Assembly (NCBI GenBank): GCA_003550325.1
Contig: QKWP01000687.1
Span: 129,009 to 193,008 of the forward strand
Length of the DNA stretch: 64,000 bases
Source of the DNA: Gigaspora rosea
Taxonomy: Eukaryota > Glomeromycota > Glomeromycetes > Diversisporales > Gigasporaceae
Direction: 5' to 3'
Position numbers and translations under genes: made by a program. Below the pieces are notes generated by a model. It ran no database searches, was not told the origin of the DNA, and saw only the letters and a list, made by a program, of their open reading frames with translations. Shown here in pieces: positions 1-12,097 of this stretch; the stretch's first letter is position 1, and each line of letters starts with the position of its first letter.

Positions 1-730
1 TTTTATTTTATTTTATTTATTCCTTACTTCTTTCAGAACTTTGCAGGAAAACAACCTAACTTTCTGGCACTTTGCAAGAAGTAGCGAATATAAGCGAATA
101 TAAACGAATATAAATAAATATGAATGAATATAAAAAATATAATAGTTTATTTTTTTTGGTTTCATTTTTTTAATTTATTTGGTTTCATTTTTTTGGATTT
201 ATTTTTTTTTTGTCATTTTTTTTATAATAATATATAATATATGTAATATTTAAAATATAATATATAATAAAAAAATAAAATTTTATATTAAATAGCGAAA
301 ACTTGTGAATATTGTATATTTAATAAATTAAAATATTATATAATAATAATAAATAAAAAAAATTATAATTAAATTGCGAAAACTTGTGAAAACTTGCGAA
401 AACCTGTAAAATTTTCAAAAAGCATGATTATATGAATATAATAATTATTAATTGATATCATATTAGATATATTTCGATATATATCTATTAATATCGATAT
501 ATATCGATTATTATTACTATTGATAGTAATCAGCAGAGGGGTATGGGTATCGATATATATCCTACTGGTTAGTAATCGATATATATCTATATATAAAATT
601 TGCTGATGTAGTTGTAAGCATATGCACAAAGAGTACTAGCAAGACTGTTGAAGGATAAAAAAAATTGTAAAAATATATAATCTAAATTTAAAATCAGATT
701 GCTCTTTGTATTTTTAAAACACTTTTACTA
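1..730. other. AT-rich non-coding start with TATCGATATATA motif cluster
   Basis: No gene seen. Starts with TTTTA repeats. At 455-600 there are several copies of TATCGATATATATC and a short palindrome ATTACTATTGATAGTAAT. The open frame at 369-629 only reflects these repeats. Confidence 0.5.
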
Positions 731-734
731 AAAT

Positions 735-1030
735 GCACTTTATATTACACAAACTATTAGAATAGCCAATTAAAATTTAAGATTAGGTGTAATATAAAAT
801 TTTATTTTTTTTGTTTATTTTTAAAAAAAAATTTCATATCTCAAATTTTGTTTATGAAACCACCTTTGGGCTCTAATAAAAAAATTTCTTGCTAAATTTT
901 GTATATACTAATGCCCAATAAAAATCCAGGCCTTACCCTAACTCTAAAGTAATTAAAATTTATTTTTTGTATATTTTTTGTTTTGTTACACAGATTTGCA
1001 AATTTAATTTACCTGTAGTATAAAACACTA
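735..1030. repeat. dispersed repeat family A, copy 1
   Basis: Segment containing AATTTAAGATTAGGTGTAAT, GAAACCACCTTTGGGCTCTA and GGCCTTACCCTAACTCTAAA. The same order of blocks occurs inverted at 7190-7500 and in part at 42030-42235. No coding potential; ends not defined. Confidence 0.7.
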
Positions 1031-1267
1031 TAGGTGTATTTTATAATAATTGTAAAATAATAAATTTTATAAATTTAAAATTACATAACTTTCTGTAGTA
1101 TTTCTAATAAATTTATTATAAAATTTTTTAAGTTTAATATAAATATAAAATTGAATTATTTAGTATAGCATTTTCAAAATAAATTTAATATTAAAATTAT
1201 TTAATTTTAATATAAATATAAATTGAATTATTTCTATAGCATTTTTAGAATATATTTATTATTAATG

Positions 1268-2085
1268 GGTATCTGTAAGGATTCTGGTATGATTCCCTGA
1301 AAGTTAGTTACCTGCCATCTCATTTTACCGACTCCATATCCCTGACAGAATGTTTCACCTACAGCACTTTTTGTTGACAGGATCTTTCCTTGATATACCA
1401 TGTTTTCAACATTCCCTTTTCTAGAAATCTCATATTTTTGACAAGACATTTATCTGACATGACATATTTCTAATTTGACTTTTTTCTGATGCTAAGTTTT
1501 ATTGAATGCACTTTTTCTGACAAAAACGATAAACCCAGTGATAGTGATTGTACCCGGGTAGACCTTGCAATTGTGTGTCATAGTAATTTTCTGGATATCC
1601 GAGTAATTTAATAGTACCCGGGTAGAGGTTTTCCCAACAGGTACAATCTCTACACAGTGATCATCACATCACGTGAAATCATACAGCTACGTCATTTGTT
1701 TACTAGCACTATCAACTATAACCCTAATTTAACCCTAACCCTAATTTAGGCCGAGTGCTTAATCATGTGATATGATGAGCACGAATATATCACTCTACCT
1801 ATTTAAATGAAATTCTAATTGGGGAAAGATCTTGTTAGAAAAATGATATCGGAAACATGTCATGTCGGAAAAATGTTCTTTCTGAAATACGTCATTTCAG
1901 TAAAATATCTTTTCAAAAATATGTCCTGTCAAGGAAAAAGAGGTCGAAAACATGGTATGTCGAGAAAAGATTCTGTCAACAAAAAATGCTGTAGGTGAAA
2001 CATTCTGTCAGGGATATAGGGTCAGTAAAATGAGCTGGCGAGTAAATAGCTTTAGGGGAATCAAAATACAATGATCCGTAAGCAC
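1268..2085. mobile_element. large fold-back element (~0.8 kb)
   Basis: Left arm 1268-1500 and right arm about 1835-2085 are inverted copies. Both carry ATATCCCTGACAGAATGTTT then CACCTACAGCA and the blocks TTGACAGGATCTTT, CATGTTTTCGAC and GACATATTT in the same order. The centre holds CCCGGGTA twice and telomere-like CCCTAATTTAACCCTAACCC (1722-1741). No transposase frame. Exact ends and target duplication not resolved. Confidence 0.75.
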
Positions 2086-2087
2086 AT

Positions 2088-2285
2088 TGTACTAAATTTA
2101 GTACAAATTAAAAAAATTATATTTTAACAACAAATAATAATTTTTATTTTAAACTTTGCTAAAATATTTTTTAATACTAATATTTTTTTTATGTAAAATT
2201 TTAGCAAAAGTTATTTAAAAATTTGGTATAAATTAGCTTTAAATGAAAATTACAAATTGCAAAACTTGCAGTACTAAATTTAGTA
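2088..2285. repeat. short element bounded by GTACTAAATTTAGTAC palindromes
   Basis: TTGTACTAAATTTAGTACAA at about 2087 and GTACTAAATTTAGTATGG at about 2270 bracket AT-rich DNA. The same palindrome recurs at 6081-6118. Probably a small inverted-repeat element. Confidence 0.4.
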
Positions 2286-2505
2286 TGGCATTTAAAAATT
2301 ATTTAAAAATATTAATTTATTAGATATTAATAAAAATAAGATTATAACTAATTTTTACCCTAGGTGATATCACCTATATCGGGTAAAGATCGTTGATAGC
2401 TAATTACGGAACTATTACGGGAATATAAACTGATGATCATTGATAATGATCATCAGTTTTCTTTTTTTAATTTTTTTTTATATTTACAGTAACAGTCTTT
2501 TTCTT

Positions 2506-2751
2506 TCAAATACTGGTATTAGAATTTCGTCCCGTCGTTACTGGTGTCGTCGCTACTGGTGTCATCGTTACTGGTGTCGTCGTTACTGATGTCGTCGTTA
2601 CTGGTGTTATAGTTGGAGTCATTGTCATTTGCCGTGTCAGTATGGATTTCGTCGCTTTTGGCGCGTGTTGTTTAGGAATCGCTGTCCCCGTTTTTTGAAC
2701 TGTCTTGCTTTGTTGCTGGTGCTTTTGTTGAAGCCAGTCACTGTATTTCAC
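2506..2751 (-). CDS. hypothetical Thr/Pro-repeat protein frame
   Basis: An 81-residue frame beginning MKYSDWLQQKHQQQ, with a Gln/Lys/Thr-rich first half and a C-terminal run of five-residue TTPVT-like repeats. The repeats are encoded by a 15-bp minisatellite (GTCGTCGTTACTGGT on the plus strand), so the repeated peptide follows from the DNA repeat. It lies inside the 2348-3950 element. No known domain. It could be the last exon of a gene read leftwards through the duplicated modules, or a chance frame. Confidence 0.3.
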   Translation of the reverse strand: MKYSDWLQQKHQQQSKTVQKTGTAIPKQHAPKATKSILTRQMTMTPTITPVTTTSVTTTPVTMTPVATTPVTTGRNSNTSI

Positions 2752-2844
2752 TACAGTTGGGGTAAATGCATTGCTGTATCATTTTGCTGGTTATACTGTG
2801 TGGACATTTGGATTCAGAAATTTCAGAAGAGTTGGGCTTTGTCG

Positions 2845-3230
2845 TTTCGAATTTTGAACACGTTTATTAACACTTCTTTTTTTAGGTATTTTCAAGGACA
2901 TCGTTTCGGCTCTTGGGTATTCAGCAAAGTGTGTGTGTAGTTACTTTGGTTTGTCATTTTGGCTTGTTGGTGTGTTTACTATAGTTAACGTTGTTTACGC
3001 ATTTGCTAATACTTCTTTTTTTATAGGTGTTTTCGAAGGCATCTTTAGTTTCTCATTTCAATTCTTGGGCATTCAAGAATGTATGTGGTTTTTTTGATTT
3101 GTTGTTTTGGCTTTTTGGCGTGCTTACAGTAGCTAATATTTTTTACGCATTCGCTAATACTTTTTCTCCAGGTGTTTTCAACGGCATCTTTAGTTTCTTG
3201 TTTCGGTTCTTGGGTATTCAGGGCTAATGT
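2845..3230 (+). repeat. three tandem exon-intron-like modules
   Basis: Modules at about 2870-2935, 3000-3080 and 3145-3220. Modules 2 and 3 have branch-like GCTAATACTT, a pyrimidine run and acceptor TATAG or CCAG, then an exon-like block encoding VFSKASLVSHFNSWAFKN and VFSTASLVSCFGSWVFRA. Module 2 is followed by donor-like GTATGT. Module 1 is shorter. This looks like tandem duplication of a small exon with its intron. Product unknown. Confidence 0.45.
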
Positions 3231-4576
3231 TTTTTCCAGGCGATGAAATAAGAAACTTCAAGCTAAGCTGTTCTTTAGTGTCATTGGTAAAATACTTTCG
3301 TCATTCATCGTTATTGAACTGTGGGTACTCTCATCGTTGTTATTGGAGTCGCAAAATATTATCATCGTTTTTGTGGTATTATTATTCATAGAAGAATCTT
3401 GAATTTGTCATTTTCAATATCATTCTTAATTGTTTGTGAAATATGTAGATATTTTATTCGTCGCTTTTTGATCATTGGCATATTTTTTTGTTGGTTAGGT
3501 TAGGGTTATTGTTATCGTTTTTGTTAGAGTAGATTCCATTAAATCGGGTGTATTAATAGGCGATATGCCGTGAGATGATATAATCATTGTATCATATTGT
3601 GCAAATAATAAAATTCATATATTAAACTTCAAATCGTGTAATGTTTAGAAAATTAGGTTAAGCTAAAATCCCTGTTTAGAGTTAGGATAAGGGTAAAGCG
3701 ATCAAGAGTCTTTTTTCTATGTTGTAGTAAAATAAAATGCTGTAGCGGAGGCGATAGCTGTAGCGGAAGCATAAACTATTCTTTGCGAAGCAAAGGATAA
3801 CGGACAATGTCTTTTCAATTATTGAATTATGTTTAACTGTTGTATAAAATTCATTTTAAATGCTATTCTTTGACCTGGGTCTGAGTCGTTTTCTGAGCCA
3901 TTTCTGAGCCGTTTTCCGAGCTAGGTGATATCACCTAGGGTGAAAGTTAGCAAAATTCTAAAAATAATAAAAATTTATATTGTTTTTAATCTATATTTGA
4001 TTTTAAAATTATAAAAAAATTATTAAAATAAAATTAATGGATTTGATATAAGGTAGTACAAATCCAAAATAGCTAAATTTACTTATAAAATTTATAGTAA
4101 ATTAATAGTAAACTAATAGTAAATTTATAGTAAATTTAATTTAAAAGCTTAAAAATGAATTAATATTAAAAAATTTTATTAAGCTAATATATATTAAATT
4201 TTAAACCAGTTATAAAGCTAGCTTTTCTGATTATAGTAAAAATAAATTTATTAAATTTTATTAAAAATTTTATAAAATATATTAATTTTAGTTTTTATAA
4301 TTATATATTTTTATAATATATATATTATATATATATATTTTTTTTTTGGGTGTTAAGGTGAGGTTTTTTTGTCTTTATCTTTATTAATAAAATGTGTAAG
4401 ATTCCTCATGGGGTTTCTCAGATTACAATTATTAATTATACAAGAATTAAGACTCAGACTATAGATAGAGTTATTTAATTTCTACCTAATTTATCTGCAA
4501 CCTAAACCTACTAGAGTGGTTAAAACTCATCTAGATTTGAATATGAAGAATAGAGTTAGATAGAGAAATATTTAAT

Positions 4577-5248
4577 CTAGTTGTGTAACCAGATTTCTAT
4601 TTTTCTAAGTGCTAAGCCCAAAGGTGGGCATGTGCTATTGTTGTTTTCATGTTGTTGGTCTGGTAAGCCACAGATGCAGCTATAAGTATATAGAGTTCTG
4701 TTATAACGCAGAGTATATAAAGTTTTGGTAGATATAGTATTGGGTTGGGGTAGAGCTTGTATAGATTTCCAATGTGCTAGATTTGTGCAGTATGGTTTCC
4801 ATAATTCTTCGTGAATCCTTTGTGAAAGTAGTAGAAGAAGCTTAATAGTAATATTAGCTGCATTTTTATAAGAAGTATATTGGGATATGATATTGATAAG
4901 TGATTTTGGAATATAACCCTGGATTGTAGTGTAAAAAGTTTTAGTATTGAATGGTGTAGATTGTGTAGGTGAAAGGCAATAGTGAGTTAAAAGATTGTTG
5001 CGTAGCTGTTGTAATTCATTGAGGGATAAGTCTGGTAGATCTGAAAAGGAGTATTGTGTAATTATGTTTTGGATAATATTTGAGATACTGGTTGAGTTTG
5101 GGCAAAATAGCCAATAGAATCCATAATCAGTTTGGTTGCATGTAATGCAAGTAGGATGTATATTTGCAGAATTAATAGAAAGGAAATGTGAAAGGGTAGG
5201 AAGCATGTGTAACATGCATTTAATGTGAAAGGATTTTTGAGAGCTGAG
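4577..5248 (-). pseudogene. LINE reverse-transcriptase C-terminal remnant
   Basis: A 212-residue frame (ATG at 5213) that extends upstream in frame as QKSFHIKC until a TAG at 5249-5251. It has the cysteine/histidine pattern of the C-terminal tail of fungal non-LTR retrotransposon polyproteins: CITCNQTDYGFYWLFCPNS, then ELWKPYC.. and CICGLPDQQHENN..CPP. In complete elements this follows the RT and RNase H domains, which are missing here. So it is a 5'-truncated or decayed copy. Assignment rests on pattern recognition of the Cys-rich tail. Confidence 0.55.
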
Positions 5249-5249
5249 C

Positions 5250-7185
5250 TAGAAATTAGTATAGTTGTAGGTGCATTTATAATTGTGGTTGAGGTATAGC
5301 CAATATATTGTATATATATATATATGCATATATATATAAACTAAGTATAAAAATATTTGTATTTTAGTGAGTTTTTGGTCAAATTTAATGATTTTGTTAT
5401 CATTAGAATCAGAAAAGCTAGCTCTACAAACTTCAATTAAAAAGTTAAAGCTATTATCTTAATAAAATATTTTTATAATTATAAATTAATTTAAAACTTT
5501 AAAAATTAATTAAATTTTTTAATAAAAATTTTTAGTTTAAAAATTTTATTTTATTATAAATTATTATATAATTATAAATTAATTTAAAAACTTTAAAAAT
5601 TAATTAAATTTTTTAATAAAAATTTTTAGTTTAAAAATTTAATTTTATTATAAATTATTATAAAATATTAAAAATATTTTATAAAAAAAATTAATTTTTA
5701 TTAAATATTTTATATTAAAAATATATTTATTAAATTTTATCTTAATAAAAATTTTTAGTTTAAAAATTTAATTTTATTATAAATTGTTATAAAATATTAG
5801 AAATATTTTATAAAAAAATTAATTTTTATTAAATATTTTATGTTAAAAATATATTTATTAAAATTTTATCTTAAAATTTTTAAATTTTATTATAAGTAAA
5901 AATTTGTATTATAGTTTAATAATTTTTAATAATTTTTTATTTTTAAATTCACTTCTGAGTTAATAAATATAAATTTTATACTTCAAAAATGCAAGTAGAT
6001 TAAAGAGATATATATTTATCTATTAAAAAAATTTGATATAAGGTTAATAATAAAATTTTTTTATATTTCAGTTTTTTAACTGTACTAAATTAAGCTTTTT
6101 GTACTAAATTTAGTACAGCTTATGGATACCCATTAAAATTTTTTGATTTTAATATAAATTTAAAATCAAATTATTTTTTATATAGTACTAAACAGTTAGA
6201 AATATCTACTTTTTTTTAAAAGTCCAAATTTTGAGATTTATACTCAAATATAATTGGCTAATTTTTGTATAACAAGTTTCTAATTAGTCAAAATCTATAA
6301 AAACAATTTTTTTTATAATTAAATGCTAAATTTTTTTGACTACATATTAACTTTAGGCTCTAATAACTTTGTTAAATTTATAATAAAAATAAAATTTTTT
6401 CTAACAGAATTGTAGCTTAGACTAAAAATGACAAATCTATAAAACAGATTGGTTTTTAAAGTCATTTGTTTGTAAGTTATAAACATTTTATATTTATACT
6501 AGAAATAGAGTATAAAATATATAAGTAATATTAGCAATTTTGTGCATCTGATTGAATAGTCATTCCTTGTAATTTTGTATAACATGCATACTGATGTTTT
6601 ATGCTTTTAAATTACTGTTTATTATAGTAGAGATTGATGTTTAAGGGATTCTATAATATTACAGCATATGTTCACAGTATTGATTTTTTTTATGTGTATA
6701 TTGACTTGACTGTTTATCATCATGTTTCTTGATTTAATGTATTTAAAATATTAATATTGTAACTTGTTTTTACTTGTTTTACTCTGGATTCTGTTTAGAT
6801 TATAGATCATGTATCAAGTCATTTAAGATTTTTTATTTTATATCTGCACTGATTTTTGATTTTCTGAACACTGAATGTTTGAATATTTGAATATATAAGA
6901 CTTTTACCAAATAAATATTCAAATATTTAAAAATTTCATTAAATATATTCATTGAATATTCATTAAATATATATATATTGTAAGTAGCAAATTTTGATAT
7001 TAATAATAAAATATGATTGGCTAATTTTTATATAATAAATTCTAATTAGTTAAACAAATATTTATAACTAATTTTTTATATATTAAATACCAAACTTTTT
7101 GAATATATATAAACTTTAAAATATTATAACTTTTATAATCATAAATCAATTATTATAAAATGCACTTATGGTATTTTACCACTAT
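5250..7185. other. AT-rich repeats, no gene
   Basis: At 5470-5660 a unit of about 90 bp (TTTAAAACTTTAAAAATTAA type) occurs twice, and at 5660-5920 a unit of about 130 bp occurs twice. The palindrome GTACTAAATTTAGTAC is at about 6101. The rest shows no coding signal. Confidence 0.5.
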
Positions 7186-7189
7186 AGGT

Positions 7190-7500
7190 AAATTAGATTT
7201 GCAAATCCATGTAATAAAAACAAAAAAATAAATTTTTACAAACCAAAAAATAAATTTTAATTACTTTAGGGTTAAGGGTAAGGCCTAGGATTTTATTAGA
7301 GTATTAGTATATACAAAATTTAGCAAGGAATTTTTTTTATTAGAGCCCCAAAGGTGGTTTCATAAGCAAAATTTTGCAATATGAATGTTTTTTTAAAAAA
7401 AATAAACAAAAAAATGAAATTTTTTGTTACACCTGATCTTAAATTTTGATTGACTATTCTAATAGTTTTATGTAACATGTGTAAATCACCATAGTTGCGT
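7190..7500. repeat. dispersed repeat family A, copy 2 (inverted)
   Basis: Inverted copy of 735-1030: it carries GGGTTAAGGGTAAGGCCTAG, TTAGAGCCCCAAAGGTGGTT and GATCTTAAATTTTGATTGAC. Non-coding. Confidence 0.7.
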
Positions 7501-7519
7501 TTTAGTAAAATCTATCATA

Positions 7520-8740
7520 AATTAAATAAATATCTATTTCAACAAAATTGTAGCTTTGAATTAAGCAACAAATCTCTTAAAGAGATTTTGTTAAAATTAT
7601 TTTTTTTTGAGTTATGCTACTTTAAATTTTATATATAAATATCAGATTTTTTTGATATATAGTACTATATATTTAATATTCATTGAATATTCAGTTAATC
7701 TTCATTGAATATTTTCAAAATTTTGAATATTTGAATATTAAAAAGATTAAACAAATAAATATTTGAAACCTTATTTTTTGAACAAGTAAGACCTCTAATT
7801 AATATGGGCTTGGTTTTATAACATTTTACTATTAATACTGAGATTATTGTTTATATTGTTGCTAACTATATAAAATTGTGTAACTTTTATGACCGTTGCA
7901 TGCTCAGTTTATTATTTTTTTGCAGATATCGGGTATTAACATTAATGCTATTAAATGTAATGAACTTAGATTTTAATTAGTAATTGTGTATGGTTTAGAG
8001 TTATAATCTCATTATATATAACTCGGATTGAGGATGAAGGACATGAAGAAAATTTACAGCCTAAAAAAGAAAAAGAAGTATTAGAATAAATGCAAAGGGG
8101 AAAAATAATCGTTAAGAGAAATAAATAAAATTAAACAGATACAAATAGAGGTTTGTATAATTTCATTAACTCTATTATATGTACTTTTAATAAAATAAGG
8201 TTTTAAGGTTGCTCGAGTTTAAAGTCAGCAGACTTTACTTTCTCATACAAAGAGATATTTGGCTCATTATGTTTTTAATAAATGTAATAACTTTATCAAA
8301 ACAACTATCGTATGATTAGAAATTTTTATTTGTAGCAATAAGTATCATTCCCACAATTGTTTCATTTATGAGAACAGACATCGTTATTTGATGTTGTTTG
8401 ATTAACCTGTAAGTATTATTAAAGCGATTCACCAAATTTACGATGAATTTGGGTTACTTGTGCTTATTTCTGTGTATAACCAATAACCAATTTTAAAAAT
8501 ACGGAAATACATTTTCTTCGCAATCAAAATCGTCAAGGTCCTCAAAATATGTATCATATTGTGTGATTGTGTGGCGATGGACGAATGCTTAAATCAAAAA
8601 AGTAATTACTATCGAGGGAAAAAAATTACACTTATCATTTTAGATTAGTTTCGCACATTGGTTTTTGTTGTCATGTGGTTTCAAACTGTGATGTCACGGA
8701 TGTGTGCATGCCAGTAATGATTACCGTGCGTGCGAAAAAT
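7520..8740. other. no gene recognised
   Basis: AT-rich. A short plus-strand stretch at 8027-8084 reads IEDEGHEENLQPKKEKEVLE before a stop and may be a coding relic, but no family is recognised. Confidence 0.3.
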
Positions 8741-8960
8741 TGGGGTGTTCGGTCAACTATGCAAAATACAACTATATGCGGTACCATATAAGAATTAATT
8801 TTAAGGATTTTTTGTAATCAGACTTATTTATATTTAATTTAATAGTAAAGAATGTCTTGTGAGCTTTCGGATGTCTAGAGCAAATAGCTCTAGTTTTCTC
8901 AATTATTTTAGCGTAATCGATTTTTCAAAGCCTTTATGATAAAATTACGTTATAAAGCCT
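8741..8960 (+). mobile_element. single arm of the Mutator-like element family
   Basis: TGGGGTGTTCGGTCAAC, then ACTATATGCGGTACCATA, AATTTAATAGTAAAGAATG and GAGCAAATAGCTCTAG follow the same order as the arms of the complete element at 28189-29438. The opposite arm was not found, so this is a truncated or broken copy. Confidence 0.65.
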
Positions 8961-9173
8961 TATTACTCTTACCGTTATACTCGGATTAATCTTATTCATC
9001 ACTACAAAATATTTTATTGACGTTGCATTTGTTAATTGTTACCCTTTAACATCCCATTGTCCCCCTTAAAAACTATTATTATTGTTCTCACATTACATAA
9101 CCTTAAAATTAACACCTTATCGACGCACTCCCTACATTGTTTCGTAAACTAACCCTTAAAATTAATTGCATAA

Positions 9174-9388
9174 TTACAGCTGATTTGAAAACGTGATAAA
9201 TTTATGATCATCCAAATTTCGATAATTATTTTTCGGTAATAACAGTATAGTTTTCGATAATATAATTTTCGGCCGATATATTATCGCGGTATATATTTTG
9301 TACCGGCCGAAAATTATATCGAAAAATAATTACCGAAATTTGCCGACGATCATCACAAAGCCACCACTAATTTTCAAATCAGCTGTAA
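9174..9388. mobile_element. PIF/Harbinger-like MITE, 215 bp
   Basis: Perfect 18-bp terminal inverted repeats TTACAGCTGATTTGAAAA and TTTTCAAATCAGCTGTAA, flanked by TAA at 9171-9173 and 9389-9391. The inner arms are also inverted (ATTATATCGAAAAATAATTA type) around a CGATATATTATCGCGG centre. The 3-bp TAA duplication suggests PIF/Harbinger. No coding. Confidence 0.85.
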
Positions 9389-9394
9389 TAAAAA

Positions 9395-10655
9395 GCGTAA
9401 TAGTAGTAATTATAAGCAAATTGTGGTATTTTAAATACAGTATTAAAAAATATGAAAATAAAATTATTATTATATAGAAGTCGTGATTATTAAAAACGTG
9501 ATTATAAGAAGAAAAAACTGTTAAATTGTATATGAATAGAATATTTTTAAATAAAGGGCCTTTTTGCTGCTGTAATAGCAGATTCTAACTTTGAGCAAAT
9601 ATTATAATTATATTGGAAAATATTCGAAATAAATTATTATTTTTCATATTTTTAATAATCTATTTTTTAATATCTTATTATGTCTTATACTATTGTTTAT
9701 CTGATTATTTTGTTTATATGCTTATTTGTTGATAACCGAGCCTTGCTTTATACTTGCTAAATCTAAATATCTCCTTTAATTTAATTGTTCTGGTTTCGTT
9801 AGTTTGATTGGTTGAATTAGTTGAATTATTAACTTCCAAAACTTTATGTAACACCTACACTTTATTTCACTCCATTTCTGTTAAATAATTTTTTCTTGAA
9901 GTTGCAACTTCAAGTGCTTGAAGTATAAAGTTAATTAGGAACTTGGCATAATTTTATTCTCAATCTCTCTCTTTAAGCTCTTGCGCTAACTACGATTATA
10001 GCGGGATGAAAGAACTTTTCTACAGCACATACTAAGCACTATAATTTTTTTTAATTGATGACATTATTATTTCAATATTTTTAGACCCGTTGATACCTCT
10101 GTTCTCATCTAGTAATATTAGATAATCATGTTAAAAAGAAAAAACAGGTAAATATAATAATGTAGGCAGAAAAATTAACTTTGTGTAGACTAATTTATTT
10201 CTATTATGGAGAAAGAAATAATAGACTTGTGTTTTATTAAATCTATAGATTTTTTATTATCCGTTATAAATTTTGTTAGTTATTCAGAAATTGATGAATA
10301 TTTCATCACAATCAATAATATATGAGCATAATAACTGTTAATCAGATTATTTTAAAAATACAAATGACGTTAACGCTTTTCTTTAAATAAGATCGTTTGA
10401 TATTATTTGACATTTATCTTCTTTTGACATTCACATTAATATAAGTTCTAAAGATTTTACTAATTCTTAATAAAACATACAGTTATTTCTTAATTTTGTT
10501 TATATAAGTTTAGTTACAAAAATTTCTGCAGCAAGCTACGGGTTATTATGCTAGTTGTAATTTATTGCTCATCGGATACCCAATTATAAGTTTTTGATTG
10601 GCTATTTATAATACACGTATATCATCCTTATCAATTTGATTTAATAACCTAAATA
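9395..10655. other. no gene recognised
   Basis: AT-rich non-coding sequence downstream of the kinase. No conserved frame or clear repeat noted. Confidence 0.4.
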
Positions 10656-10660
10656 TTAAA

Positions 10661-10725
10661 TTTATATTAAATGGAGACTCCAGATCTCAGCATAAGCCAA
10701 TTTCAGCATAAGCTGCCACAATAAT
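10661..10725 (-). mobile_element. single-arm MITE remnant at the kinase 3' end
   Basis: On the minus strand the sequence TTGTGGCAGCTTATGCTGAA followed by TTGGCTTATGCTGAGATC matches the terminal repeat of the complete element at 55496-55727 (TTGTGGGGGATTATGCTGAA..). Only one arm is present. It begins just downstream of the donor-like GTAAGT at the end of kinase exon 3, and GTGGCAG inside it could act as an acceptor giving a short tail and stop. Confidence 0.55.
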
Positions 10726-10741
10726 TTAACAAAATACTTAC

Positions 10742-12026
10742 TAGAATGAATTTCAAAAGAATCCATAAGTTTGCTTCCTAAAGACAAATACAATTATATA
10801 GAAATAAATATACGTATTTATTTTTTTAAAATAATAATAAATATTATTACCTTGAAAATTTTTTAAAGTTTTACTTAAATTTTGGCTTTTATAACTCGCT
10901 TGTTCGTGAATTTTGTAAATAAGTGGAGCTGGAAATTTTTCAGTCTTAATAGCTTTAATTTGTTTATATAATTCTGTTTTTTCATTCGTTATATCATATT
11001 GATATTGCTTCAACCTATCGACTAATTCTTTAGCATATGGTCGATTTTTAGGTTTATCATCTAAACACCGATTCATTAAATCTAAAAGTAACTGAGGAAC
11101 TTCACATTTGATTTCAGGCCTTTGGCCTTCCAATATTTTTAATGCTAGATCAGTATTATGTGGAAAATCATAATATGGTGGATATCCATTAATAATTTCC
11201 GACATAATAATTCCGAAAGAATAAATATCTGATTCTTGAGTATATACTATATTATCACCATTAAATAATGCTTTTAACAATTCTGGAGCCACATAGGGTA
11301 GCACACCAAAAAATTCTTTAGAACCTGAGTCTTGTGATACTGGTTTGCATAAACCAAAATCGGTTATGTAAGGGTCAAAATAACTTTGGTTGACAATATT
11401 TCCAGAATGTAAATCTTTATGTACTAATTTGGCTTTATGAATTGCGCGAAGCCCCTGAGATATATAGCGTAAGTTATCTATTTTGCAAATCCAATTTAGC
11501 ATATGATATCTAGAGTCCAATAATTTACGGAGGCTTCCTTTCTTTGCATACTGCATTACCATAGTATAATCATTATCTTGTGGGTTCTTAGTAATCCCAT
11601 AAATTGCAATTGATGAATCGCCACCATATTTATGTTGATTTTTAACCTAAATATTAGTTAGAATTAATTTAATTAGTATATTATTTATATTATTTATGTA
11701 ATTAAATGTATAACATTCTAACCTCTTCTAAAAAGTCTTTATTAATATCGTTAGAATTATAAAGACGCTTTAGACAAACATTCATTTGTGAACTTCGCTT
11801 CCATGCATTCTTGTGGCTATTAAATCCGTAGATATATCCGTCAGTCCATGTTGCTTTATAAACAACGCCAAAGCCTCCTCTAGAAAGATATTCTATATTT
11901 GTAAATTTATTAAAAGGGATCCACTCAATTATTTCATTATATTTTTTTGCATGAAGTTGCATTTGTTGAATAAACTTATCAATATCATTGTTGCCACTTG
12001 TCCAATTATGAAATTCTTTTTTAAAC
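10742..12026 (-). CDS. TKL-like serine/threonine or tyrosine protein kinase, core exons
   Basis: Protein kinase of the expanded Glomeromycotina type; it would phosphorylate Ser/Thr or Tyr in an unknown pathway. Three exons are visible: 11723-12026, 10851-11646 and 10742-10777, with introns 11647-11722 (GTTAGA..TTAG) and 10778-10850 (GTAATA..TTTAG). Joining exons 1 and 2 in phase 0 gives an uninterrupted domain: leader FHNWTSGNNDID, glycine loop LSRGGFGVVYKA, VCLKRL lysine, catalytic loop HKDLHSGNI, DFG in ITDFGLCKP, then VAPELL and SDIYSFGII. All core catalytic residues are present. The ATG at 12044-12046 gives MNLYCVRFKKEF, but an acceptor TGTAAG just before 12026 fits the family better (KRF before the WTSGN block) and joins the micro-exon array upstream. 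The 3' end is unsettled: after 10742 a donor GTAAGT leads into a MITE arm. The kinase call is sure; the exact ends are not. Confidence 0.9.
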
Positions 12027-12097
12027 CTTACACAATATAAGTTCATATTTAATTATAATGATATATTAAGAGTCACTGCTTAAAATTATATAAATAC

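Larger units (their letters stand above)
2348..3950. mobile_element. 1.6-kb inverted-repeat element carrying duplicated exon-like modules
   Basis: Ends are inverted: left CTAATTTTTACCCTAGGTGA then TATCACCT, right AGGTGATATCACCTAGGGTG then AAAGTTAG. Inside are a 15-bp minisatellite (2520-2620) and three related modules of about 145 bp (about 2850-3220). No recognisable transposase and no clear target duplication. Probably a non-autonomous DNA element that captured host-like sequence. Confidence 0.6.

Noticed and set aside
1722-1745. Chromosome end (telomere)
   Set aside because: Only a few CCCTAA units, interrupted, inside a fold-back element; sequence continues on both sides.
10753-10850. 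C-terminal tail of the kinase as read straight through (..NNIYYYFKKINTYIYFYI..)
   Set aside because: It is low-complexity translation of an intron: donor GTAATAAT at 10850 and acceptor TTTAG before 10777 are clear.
12044-12046. ATG giving MNLYCVRFKKEF as the natural start of the kinase
   Set aside because: It remains possible, but the acceptor just before 12026 gives KRFKKEF, aligning without a gap to the usual N-CxxKRF..NWTSGN pattern, and links in frame to the array. I therefore prefer the spliced start, without proof.
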